This document shows positions 1 through 7,135 of a stretch of DNA of 64,000 nt, piece by piece. Origin of the DNA: Bacillota bacterium (GTDB taxonomy: Bacteria; Bacillota; Clostridia; Acetivibrionales; DTU013). The stretch is from NCBI GenBank assembly GCA_023439545.1, contig JAEXNT010000001.1:1-64000 (forward strand). The letters run 5' to 3'. The position numbers and the translations under genes were made by a program. Each line of letters opens with the position of its first letter. The stretch's first letter is position 1. Below the pieces are notes generated by a model. The model had not been told where the DNA came from, did no database searches, and saw nothing but the letters and a program-made list of their open reading frames with translations.

Positions 1-2
1 TC

Positions 3-173
3 CTTGTAAACTCATATACAACGGGCCTTTCGCCCACAGTTATAGGAAATATGCTCAGGCTTTCCGTGCTGAAAAAGTTCGGCGGTTCGGTAAATGCGGA
101 CGAGGTGGGGCTGCGCGCAACTGCAACGGGGCTGGTATTACCATGCGGAGCGGCAGGCAGGTGGGAGGACTGA
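3..173 (+). CDS. C-terminal end of an unidentified gene (5' cut by window edge)
   Basis: Frame 3 is open from the window edge to a TGA at 171-173, giving 56 residues that begin LVNSYTTGLSPTVIGNML and end in GAAGRWED. The codon choice (AGG for Arg, many CTG and GCG/GCA) resembles the neighbouring real genes, and the stop lies 85 bases before the next gene, which suits a gene end. I do not recognise the family from this fragment, so no function is assigned. The N-terminal part lies outside the window. Confidence 0.4.
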   Translation, partial: LVNSYTTGLSPTVIGNMLRLSVLKKFGGSVNADEVGLRATATGLVLPCGAAGRWED

Positions 174-258
174 AACGGCAGATAATTCGGCCGCGGCGGA
201 AGCTGCACCGGGTATTATGCAGGTTACAGTCATTCGCCGGCAGAATGTGAGTTCAATT

Positions 259-948
259 ATGAATGAAAAAATAGAGATATTATATGAGGATAACCATGTA
301 CTGGTAGTGGTAAAGCCTCCGAATATGCTTACGCAGGGTGATCGGACCGGAGACGAGGATCTTCTCACGGCATTGAAGGAGGATATCAAGGTAAGGTACA
401 ATAAACCCGGAAACGTATACCTGGGCTTGGTCCACAGGCTTGACCGACCGGTCGGAGGGGCCATGGTATTTGCAAAAACGTCAAAAGCTGCCTCGAGGCT
501 TTCCGATCAGATACGCAGGAGAGAATTCAGCAAATCCTACATGGCGGTGGCGTACGGCGTCCCTGAGCCCGTATCCGGCACTCTCACGCATTACCTCGAC
601 AAGGATGAGGAAAACAATACGGTCCGCGTCGTCAAGTCTTCGGACGATGGCAAAAAGGCGGTCCTTGACTACTCCGTTACAGGCTCAAAAGAGGGCTTGT
701 CCCTTGTTGCCGTCAGACTGCATACGGGCAGGCCGCACCAGATACGGGTTCAGTTTTCGGCCATAGGGCACCCGCTATACGGCGACCAGAAATACGGGGC
801 TTCGTTGAACGGTGCTCCGCTTAACAAGCCCGGGATGCAGCTGGCGCTATGGTCCGCCGAAGTGGGCTTCGAGCACCCGACATTGAAACGATACATGTCA
901 TTCAACTCATTGCCGCCCGAGACTTATCCGTGGAATCTTTTCAAATAA
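259..948 (+). CDS. RluA-family RNA pseudouridine synthase
   Basis: Converts selected uridines in structured RNA (rRNA or tRNA) to pseudouridine in the cytoplasm. The 229-residue product has the family's catalytic HRLD motif (GLVHRLDRPVGG; the Asp is the nucleophile) and the conserved RPHQIRVQ segment near the C terminus. There is no N-terminal S4 domain, so it is a short RluA-type enzyme rather than a full RluD. I chose ATG 259, where the homology begins (MNEKIEILYEDNHVLVV); the open frame continues upstream to 94, but those residues look unlike the family and overlap the tail of the previous gene. The target uridine cannot be read from sequence. Function at family level is secure. Confidence 0.88.
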   Translation: MNEKIEILYEDNHVLVVVKPPNMLTQGDRTGDEDLLTALKEDIKVRYNKPGNVYLGLVHRLDRPVGGAMVFAKTSKAASRLSDQIRRREFSKSYMAVAYGVPEPVSGTLTHYLDKDEENNTVRVVKSSDDGKKAVLDYSVTGSKEGLSLVAVRLHTGRPHQIRVQFSAIGHPLYGDQKYGASLNGAPLNKPGMQLALWSAEVGFEHPTLKRYMSFNSLPPETYPWNLFK

Positions 949-960
949 TTCGAAAGACAG

Positions 961-1003
961 ATGTCAATATGACATACTCCTGTCATGTTGCATGGACTAT
1001 ACT
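961..1003 (+). promoter_or_regulatory. Palindromic operator-like site and -10 box before the GyrI-like gene
   Basis: ATGTCA-ATA-TGACAT at 961-975 is a perfect palindrome, and a further TGTCATG half-site follows at 981. A TATACT -10-like box sits at 998-1003 with no good -35 box at normal spacing. This arrangement suggests a regulator-dependent promoter, but no regulator gene is adjacent. The regulatory role is inferred. Confidence 0.35.
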
Positions 1004-1025
1004 GGTTTCATAGTAAACAGAAGGA

Positions 1026-1655
1026 GTGAGCATTATTAAATCGGATTATAAAAAGGAATTCAAGGACCTGTATTTGCCAAAGGGAGTGCCCGGGCTGATA
1101 AGAATCCCTCCGATGAACTTTATAACGGTAAAGGGGGAAGGAGATCCGAACGGACCCGATTTTGCACTGGCAATACAGGCGCTTTACAGTCTTACCTACG
1201 CGGTCAAAATGTCGTACAAAAGCGGGAATGTTCCCGAGGGGTACTACGAATACAGCGTTTTTCCGATGGAGGGCGTGTGGGATCTTGTCGATCTTACGAT
1301 ACCGAGCACTGTCAAAAGCAATTACAGGTATGAAATTATGACCAGGCAGCCGGATTTTCTGACTCCCGAACTGTTTGACCGCTTTTTGGCCTCCACCGTC
1401 AAGAAAAAGCCCAACCCATACCTGAAAAATGCGGGATTTGCCACCTTCGATGAAGGCCTCTGCTGCCAGATGATGCACACGGGAAGCTATGACGACGAAC
1501 CTGCAAGCTTTGAAATTATGGAACAATTCTGCGAAAACAGCGGTTTCAGGCGTCAGTCACTCAAGCACAGGGAAATTTATATTACCGACCCGCGTAAAAC
1601 AAGCCCTGACAAACGAAGGACAGTTTTGCGGTTTCAGGTCGGAAAACCGGATTAA
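1026..1655 (+). CDS. GyrI-like small-molecule-binding domain protein
   Basis: About 209 residues matching, from memory, the stand-alone GyrI-like family (COG4832-type). It opens with the typical DYKKEFKDLYLPK, continues with PPMNFITVKGEGDPNGPDF and ends with a conserved basic segment. GyrI-like folds bind small hydrophobic or cationic molecules, and some sequester drugs or hydrolyse cyclopropanoid toxins; the ligand here is unknown. No DNA-binding domain is fused. The start is uncertain: GTG 1026 overlaps the AAGGAG at 1021-1026, while a rare ATT at 1032 would have ideal spacing. The next gene, a radical SAM protein, begins 18 bases after the stop, so the two are probably co-transcribed. Confidence 0.75.
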   Translation: MSIIKSDYKKEFKDLYLPKGVPGLIRIPPMNFITVKGEGDPNGPDFALAIQALYSLTYAVKMSYKSGNVPEGYYEYSVFPMEGVWDLVDLTIPSTVKSNYRYEIMTRQPDFLTPELFDRFLASTVKKKPNPYLKNAGFATFDEGLCCQMMHTGSYDDEPASFEIMEQFCENSGFRRQSLKHREIYITDPRKTSPDKRRTVLRFQVGKPD

Positions 1656-1673
1656 CGGGAAAGCCGATCAATT

Positions 1674-2558
1674 ATGCGATACATACCCGCAAAAACGATC
1701 ATATCCGGCTATGCGGCCAATGACAGCTGGTTTGGCTGCAACTATAACATGAACATTTACAAGGGCTGCCATCACGGCTGCATTTACTGTGACAGCCGCA
1801 GCGAATGCTACCGCGTGGAAAATTTCGACGAGGTGAGGGCAAAGGAGAACGCTCTTTCACTGATAGAACGTGAACTTAAATCAAAGCGAAGGACCGGTGT
1901 TATCGGTACGGGCGCCATGAGTGATCCGTACAACAGGTTCGAGGACAAATACTTCCTTACTCGAGGCGCGTTGGAATTGATAAACACCTATAGGTTCGGC
2001 GCTGCGATTGCCACAAAGAGCGGACTTGTCGCGCGGGATACCGATATTTTGGAAAAGATAAGTTCCCATTCACCCGTTCTTGTAAAAATCACTGTGACCG
2101 CCTGTGACGACTCGCTCTGCAAAAAGGTTGAACCGAACGCCCCGCTCTCGTCAGAAAGGTTTGCCGCCATTAAGGAACTCTCATCCCGCGGGATATTCAC
2201 CGGCATACTGCTTATGCCTGTTTTGCCATTTATCGAGGATGAGCCTGAAAATATAAGCGGTATCATCGAACGTGCAGCCCGGAGTGGCGCAAAATTCATA
2301 TACCCGGCATTCGGCGTCACTCTCAGGCAGAACCAAAGGGATTATTTTTTTGAGAAGCTCGACGAAGCTTTTCCGGGTGTAAAGCAAAAGTACATAAGAC
2401 AATTCGGCAATTCCTACCGCTGCAGCTCGCCCAGGGCGCATGAGCTTATGGACAAATTCGCGGGGATGTGCGACGCCCGCGGACTACTCTACAAGATGGG
2501 CGATATCATAAGCGAATACAAGCGCGGCTATTACGACTCTCAAATATCATTTTTCTAA
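1674..2558 (+). CDS. Radical SAM protein (Rv2578c / spore photoproduct lyase-like family)
   Basis: The 294-residue protein carries C32-x3-C36-x2-C39 within KGCHHGCIYCDSR, the ligands of a SAM-binding [4Fe-4S] cluster, early in the chain and preceded by a TIISGYAANDSWFG segment typical of the Rv2578c-like group. That group is annotated in databases as uncharacterised or 'DNA repair photolyase' (COG1533), and its reaction is not established. A GTGAMSDPYNRFE segment probably contributes to the TIM-barrel SAM site. The gene follows the GyrI-like gene by 18 bases and is likely in the same transcript. The family is clear; the substrate is unknown. Confidence 0.85.
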   Translation: MRYIPAKTIISGYAANDSWFGCNYNMNIYKGCHHGCIYCDSRSECYRVENFDEVRAKENALSLIERELKSKRRTGVIGTGAMSDPYNRFEDKYFLTRGALELINTYRFGAAIATKSGLVARDTDILEKISSHSPVLVKITVTACDDSLCKKVEPNAPLSSERFAAIKELSSRGIFTGILLMPVLPFIEDEPENISGIIERAARSGAKFIYPAFGVTLRQNQRDYFFEKLDEAFPGVKQKYIRQFGNSYRCSSPRAHELMDKFAGMCDARGLLYKMGDIISEYKRGYYDSQISFF

Positions 2559-2655
2559 ATATTTTCCTTATTTCATTAAAATATTTCAATGCATGGAATT
2601 GTCCTGTATAATTGAATGTGTACGGCTGTTATAAATATATCGATAGGATAGAACT

Positions 2656-3978
2656 ATGAAAATTAACTTGGGGACAAAGCTTGGAAATATATTGTTTGAT
2701 GCGAGGCCATCTACGGAAAAGGATTTTGAACACAGCCGCAGGATGTCTATATTCGAGGGCTGTACCGCGCGCACGATACTCAATTTTACCAGCGGCGCCT
2801 TTCTTGCCGGCTATGCAAATTTTCTGGGCGCCGATGACTCGTTTAACGGTTTGATAGGCGCAATACCGGTACTTGCAGGCGTAATGTCGCTGTTATCACC
2901 GCTGTATTTTGAAAAAAAGGACAGACGTAAGCCTCTTGTAGTTCTTTTAAACTTTCTTCACCGTTTCATCCTCGGACTTATGGTGATCATTCCGCTCATA
3001 GCGTCGGGCAAAAGCGAGAGACTTGCACTGGTGGCCGCCTTCTATCTTGCGGCGTATATGGCTACTTGCTTCAGCAATCCGGCCGCAAGCGGCATATTGA
3101 TCGATCTGACACCGGAGAACACACGCGGCAGGTATTTCAGCAAAAGGGAATCGTATTTGCTTGCGGTAGGCACCCTGTTCACCCTTGCGCTCGGACCCGT
3201 CATGGACGCCTACAAAGCGGGCGGAAACGAATACGGCGGCTTCGTGATAATGTTCGCACTCGTTTTGCTGCTTTCATTCGCAAACGGTTATTTCTGGCTG
3301 AGGATAAAGGAACCGGACAGGGTCAGGAGCAAAACTACGTTCAAGCTCAGGCAGATCGTCACGATGCCGCTGAAAAATTTGGGCTTCAGAAAAATCATTA
3401 TATTTTTCATCCTGTATAACGTCGGGCTGCAGATAGGCAACCCGTTCTTCTCGGTATACATGGTAACGGGGCTGAAGCTTGATTATACCTATATAATGGT
3501 TATGGGCATGCTGTTTACGATAGTCGATGTGATACTTGTAAGGGTATGGGGCAGAATCGCCGACAGAAAGTCCTGGAACTTTGTACTGACGTATTCGATC
3601 CTGACTTTGGGCATAGCCCACTTCAGCTGGTTTTTTGTAAACGGTTCGACGGCATTCATTATGGTACCCTTGCTGCATATCCTGAGCGGAGTAGGTTGGG
3701 CGGGGCTTGGCATTTCTACGTTCAACATCCAGTTTATATACTCTCCTGCTGACGGGAATACCGTGTATATAGGCTTCAACGCTGCTCTCGGCGGTTTAAT
3801 GGGATTTCTCGGCACTGTAGCCGGATCTGGGCTTCTGATAGTAATGCAGGGTATGGGGCTGAACCTGTCGGGCTTTATGATCGGCGGAATGCAGGTGCTT
3901 TTCCTCTTATCGGGTATAACGCTAATGCTGAGCGCCGCATATTCGCGTTTCTTCATAAAGCCGATTACGCAGGAATAG
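2656..3978 (+). CDS. Major facilitator superfamily transporter
   Basis: The 440-residue integral membrane protein has about 12 hydrophobic helices and an EKKDRRKPLV cytoplasmic loop resembling the MFS A-motif between helices 2 and 3. A short soluble N terminus of about 30 residues precedes helix 1. This general architecture is common in clostridial MFS permeases of unknown cargo, and nothing here specifies substrate or direction. ATG 2656 follows a purine-rich AGGATAG. The gene stands alone, ending just before a terminator shared with the convergent TPR gene. The substrate is not predicted. Confidence 0.8.
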   Translation: MKINLGTKLGNILFDARPSTEKDFEHSRRMSIFEGCTARTILNFTSGAFLAGYANFLGADDSFNGLIGAIPVLAGVMSLLSPLYFEKKDRRKPLVVLLNFLHRFILGLMVIIPLIASGKSERLALVAAFYLAAYMATCFSNPAASGILIDLTPENTRGRYFSKRESYLLAVGTLFTLALGPVMDAYKAGGNEYGGFVIMFALVLLLSFANGYFWLRIKEPDRVRSKTTFKLRQIVTMPLKNLGFRKIIIFFILYNVGLQIGNPFFSVYMVTGLKLDYTYIMVMGMLFTIVDVILVRVWGRIADRKSWNFVLTYSILTLGIAHFSWFFVNGSTAFIMVPLLHILSGVGWAGLGISTFNIQFIYSPADGNTVYIGFNAALGGLMGFLGTVAGSGLLIVMQGMGLNLSGFMIGGMQVLFLLSGITLMLSAAYSRFFIKPITQE

Positions 3979-3988
3979 AACACGGGCT

Positions 3989-4021
3989 ATAAAAAACTCC
4001 TGCATTGCTCATGCAGGAGTT
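3989..4021 (-). terminator. Rho-independent terminator for the TPR gene
   Basis: A perfect 11-bp stem (AACTCCTGCAT / ATGCAGGAGTT, 3995-4021) has a 5-base loop. Read on the minus strand it is followed by a run of T (complement of 3991-3996). It lies between two convergent genes and may also slow the MFS transcript. Confidence 0.85.
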
Positions 4022-4054
4022 AAGGTCATCGCCCCATATGTCCGCGGCTTTTAT

Positions 4055-4873
4055 TCACATACCGGCTTCCAATCCCTTAATTTTCTCTTCGATTTCCTCA
4101 CGGCTTATCGTACTCAGAAATGAGAATTTGTAACCGAGCGCCTTTTTCATGTATTCGAGCGCCTCGTCCTTCTGTCCCGTTGCAAGCAGCAGCAGGCTGT
4201 AGCCGTAATAAGGCTCGGGAAAGCCTGGAGCCTTATCTATGAGCGGCTTGTAAATCTCATTCGCTTTTTCGTAGTCGCCGAGCAGGTAATAGTTTTGCCC
4301 GAGATTGTCCTGAATGATTTTATCGGAAGAGTTGTAATCATATGCTTCAAGGTTGAACTGCAGGGCTTTTTCAAGGTCGCCCTTCAATATCATCAGGTAG
4401 CCGAGGCTTCCGTAAACGGAAGTCGTTTTGTAAACCTTGATAACTTCCTCAAGTATTTCTATTGAGGCGTCAAGCTCGCCCTTTTTCCACAGAACGAGCG
4501 CCAGTATCGATTTGATGTATGGAAACTCCGGACTTTTCTTATTTTCCTTGAAGATCTGCTGCATGATCTCGTCGGCTTTTGCCAGTTCGCCTTTCCTAAG
4601 CAGGATGTATGCGTAGGAAACGGAGTTCCGCACCCCGGCTTTTTTGGTTGCGTAAGCCTTGCCGAACCATTTGACCGCTTCGTCGGTATTCCCGAGCGAG
4701 TAAGCCTTGCTGCCCTTCATACTGTATATCACCGGCCTTGACATAAAGGCTATCACTGCGAGGTATATGATGCTGACCAGTATGCCAAGCCATTTGTTAA
4801 TGAACCATGCCGCAAATATGACTGCTATGGGCAGTACAAATCCTATTAGTAAATTCTTCAACGCTTTGTTCAT
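4055..4873 (-). CDS. Membrane-anchored tetratricopeptide-repeat protein
   Basis: The 272-residue protein has two adjacent hydrophobic segments near the N terminus (about residues 8-25 and 28-48), followed by a run of TPR-like helix pairs. Recognisable units include AYSLGNTDEAVKWFGKAY, LMILKGDLEKALQFNLEAY and LLGDYEKANEIY. TPR arrays usually mediate protein-protein contacts; the partner cannot be deduced. The start ATG has a strong GGAGG on the minus strand. The gene is monocistronic and ends in its own terminator. Confidence 0.82.
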   Translation of the reverse strand: MNKALKNLLIGFVLPIAVIFAAWFINKWLGILVSIIYLAVIAFMSRPVIYSMKGSKAYSLGNTDEAVKWFGKAYATKKAGVRNSVSYAYILLRKGELAKADEIMQQIFKENKKSPEFPYIKSILALVLWKKGELDASIEILEEVIKVYKTTSVYGSLGYLMILKGDLEKALQFNLEAYDYNSSDKIIQDNLGQNYYLLGDYEKANEIYKPLIDKAPGFPEPYYGYSLLLLATGQKDEALEYMKKALGYKFSFLSTISREEIEEKIKGLEAGM

Positions 4874-5058
4874 TCCGGACCTCCAAATCAGAAGGAATAG
4901 TTTTTCGACGTCTCAATTATAAACCATTGCAGGATGTAAATGCAAATGCAGCCTACCCGGATGCCGGAAGCTGCCCGGATGGAAAAATTGTTTACCATTT
5001 TACAGATTCTATATATAATATTGTTGGACTAACACTATCAAATAATCGGGAGGATGTC

Positions 5059-5541
5059 ATGGAGGAGTTATTTATCACGATCTGTGTGATCGGTTTTACA
5101 TTAACGGTGCTCAGCCCGTATTTCTTCAACAGGTATACCAAATTCAAGCTGGAAATAGAGAGGATGAGACTTGAATCGGAACTCAGGAAAGAAGAGATAC
5201 GTGCCAAAAATCAATTCGATATTGAAAAATATATGGCGGATGAACAGCTGAAAGCAGGCAGGATGCAGGCAAAGGCCGCAAATGGCGGAGTATCCGCGGG
5301 CGTCGGCGGGGATGCGGTTGTCGGTGCAGGTGCGCCTGCGGCGCCGCAATATCAGGGAAACAGCGATATGCAGCAGACGACGGCGGCTTTCGGAACGCAG
5401 CCGGATTTTGGAACGAGGTCCGATTTAGGAACGCAGCCGGCTTTCGACGATATCGGGACGCGTTCTTATGTAAGCGGTTCAGGCGCACAGGGGATCGATA
5501 TCACGAATGAGGAACGCGGTAGGGAAAAATTGAGGTATTGA
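5059..5541 (+). CDS. Short membrane-anchored protein with a repeat-rich tail
   Basis: The 160-residue product has one N-terminal transmembrane segment (ELFITICVIGFTLTVLSPYFF), a charged and probably coiled-coil stretch (about residues 25-70, rich in E, K and R), and an Ala/Gly-rich tail. The tail has degenerate repeats of the form FGTQPDFGTRSDLGTQPAF. I chose ATG 5059 because GGGAGGA precedes it and the transmembrane segment starts right after; an upstream extension of the frame to 4927 has no ribosome binding site. No family is recognised. It may tether something at the membrane through its coiled coil, but this is speculation. Confidence 0.6.
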   Translation: MEELFITICVIGFTLTVLSPYFFNRYTKFKLEIERMRLESELRKEEIRAKNQFDIEKYMADEQLKAGRMQAKAANGGVSAGVGGDAVVGAGAPAAPQYQGNSDMQQTTAAFGTQPDFGTRSDLGTQPAFDDIGTRSYVSGSGAQGIDITNEERGREKLRY

Positions 5542-5550
5542 AATTAATTG

Positions 5551-5580
5551 TTGCATAGACAATAAACCCTGTGGTATACT
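5551..5580 (+). promoter_or_regulatory. Sigma-A-type promoter of pheST
   Basis: TTGCAT (5551-5556) and TATACT (5575-5580) are separated by 18 bases and lie just upstream of the T-box leader. The predicted transcription start is near 5588. Confidence 0.65.
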
Positions 5581-5587
5581 ATTATGT

Positions 5588-5995
5588 AATAAACTTAAAA
5601 GTTTTAAACCATCAAAGCCATGAAAGAGGAAAGTAACCGGAACGGACTTTAAAGAGAGGAGCTGCCACGGCTGAAAGCATCTCCAATGTGCACACCGGCG
5701 AAGTTCCCTCCGGAGCTGCATCCTGAAATTGTAGCCTTATGGCCGGAACGAAGCCTTAGCGGGGTTTCGCAGCGGTCGGCGGTATAATAGTAGGAGATGC
5801 CGGCGCCTGACCGTTAACACAGGACGCAATGAACCTGAAAAGAGCAGAAAATGTTTGCCTGATAAACAGCGCAGAACAATTCTGTCTGATAAAGGAAGCT
5901 GCGATGAGAAGTCCGCTTTTACATAGCGGAAATTTGGGTGGTACCGCGGAGTTACAGCCTTCGTCCCTGATATGGGGATGGAAGGCTTTTTTATT
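5588..5995 (+). promoter_or_regulatory. T-box riboswitch, phenylalanine-specific, controlling pheST
   Basis: The leader contains the canonical T-box GGGTGGTACCGCGG at 5936-5949, which forms the antiterminator bulge that pairs with the tRNA CCA end. The bulge TGGT suits a tRNA with discriminator base A, as in tRNA-Phe. The Stem I region (GAAAGAGGAAAGTAACC near 5620) has the usual AGTA/loop-E features. The likely specifier codon is TTC at 5704-5706 in GAAG-TTC-CC, matching the downstream gene. Uncharged tRNA-Phe would stabilise the antiterminator and allow pheST transcription. Recognition is by motif, with specifier identity inferred from position. Confidence 0.92.
5956..5992 (+). terminator. 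T-box-regulated intrinsic terminator
   Basis: AGCCTTCGTCCC (5956-5967) pairs with GGGATGGAAGGCT, ending at 5987, and is followed by TTTTTT. It overlaps the antiterminator partner, so it forms only when charged tRNA-Phe predominates. Confidence 0.88.
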
Positions 5996-6068
5996 GTATT
6001 GTTTAAGGAGGATGTTTAGCGCCCTTGAGGCGCGAATTTCGAATAAAACATCCAAAGGAGGATGCATT

Positions 6069-7088
6069 ATGAGAGACCAGTTGAACAACATAAAACTGGA
6101 TGCGGAAAAGAAACTCAATGAAGTCAGGACGCTGCCCGAACTCGATAACCTGCGCGTGCAGTACCTCGGCAAAAAAGGCGAACTGACGGCAGTTTTAAGG
6201 GGAATGGGCGCGCTGTCGGCCGATGAAAGACCGATAATCGGGCAATTGGCCAACGATGTCAGAAGCTTTATAGAAGGCAAGCTCGAGGAGACGCAAAGGA
6301 AGCTGCAGGAGCAGGAACAGGAGCAGAAGCTGCTGGAAGAGACGATCGATATAACGATTCCCGGAAAGAGACGTTATATAGGAAAGAAGCACCCGCTGAC
6401 GATCGTTCTCGACGAGATAAAGGACGTATTCATTTCAATGGGCTACGAAATAGCGGAGGGACCCGAGGTCGAGCTCGACTATTACAACTTCGAAGCGCTG
6501 AACATTCCTAAGGGCCATCCGGCAAGGGATGCGCAGGATACCTTTTATATAAACGACAAAATACTGCTGAGGAGTCAGACCTCATCCGTACAGATAAGGG
6601 TTATGGAGCAGAAGAAGCCTCCGATAAAGATAATCTGCCCGGGCAGAGTCTACCGTTCCGATGCGGTCGACGCCACCCATTCTCCGGTATTCCATCAGGT
6701 GGAAGGCCTTGTCGTCGACCACGGCGTAACGATGGGCGACCTCGTCGGCACGCTTCAGCTGTTTGCGCGCAGCTTGTTCGGAGAAGAGACAAAGATCAGG
6801 CTGAGGCCTCACCACTTCCAGTTCACCGAACCGAGCGCAGAGGTCGACGTTTCCTGCTGGGCGTGCGGCGGCAAAGGCTGCAGGGTCTGCAAGAACGAAG
6901 GCTGGATAGAGATCCTCGGAGCGGGCATGGTACATCCGCATGTGCTCGAAAACTGCAATATAGACCCTAAGGAGTACAGCGGCTTTGCCTTCGGACTCGG
7001 AGTCGAGAGGACGGCAATGGGGCGCTTCAGCATAGATGACCTGAGGCATCTGTATGAAAACGACATGCGTTTCCTGAAGCAGTTCTGA
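6069..7088 (+). CDS. pheS: Phenylalanine--tRNA ligase, alpha subunit
   Basis: Catalytic subunit of the (alpha-beta)2 enzyme that charges tRNA-Phe. The 339 residues match the usual bacterial length. An N-terminal coiled coil (about residues 1-85, charged and heptad-like) binds tRNA. The class II core includes motif 2 (near YRSDAVDATHSPVFHQVEG) and motif 3 (GFAFGLGVERTAMGRF), with the CWACGGKGCRVC zinc-like insertion seen in Firmicutes enzymes. ATG 6069 follows AAAGGAGGA and matches the family N terminus; the frame upstream of it lies inside the T-box leader and is not used. pheT follows 47 bases later in the same operon. Confidence 0.97.
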   Translation: MRDQLNNIKLDAEKKLNEVRTLPELDNLRVQYLGKKGELTAVLRGMGALSADERPIIGQLANDVRSFIEGKLEETQRKLQEQEQEQKLLEETIDITIPGKRRYIGKKHPLTIVLDEIKDVFISMGYEIAEGPEVELDYYNFEALNIPKGHPARDAQDTFYINDKILLRSQTSSVQIRVMEQKKPPIKIICPGRVYRSDAVDATHSPVFHQVEGLVVDHGVTMGDLVGTLQLFARSLFGEETKIRLRPHHFQFTEPSAEVDVSCWACGGKGCRVCKNEGWIEILGAGMVHPHVLENCNIDPKEYSGFAFGLGVERTAMGRFSIDDLRHLYENDMRFLKQF

Positions 7089-7135
7089 TTTGGGATACGG
7101 GGATTTTTGGAAAGCATTGAAGGGAGAATGATGTT

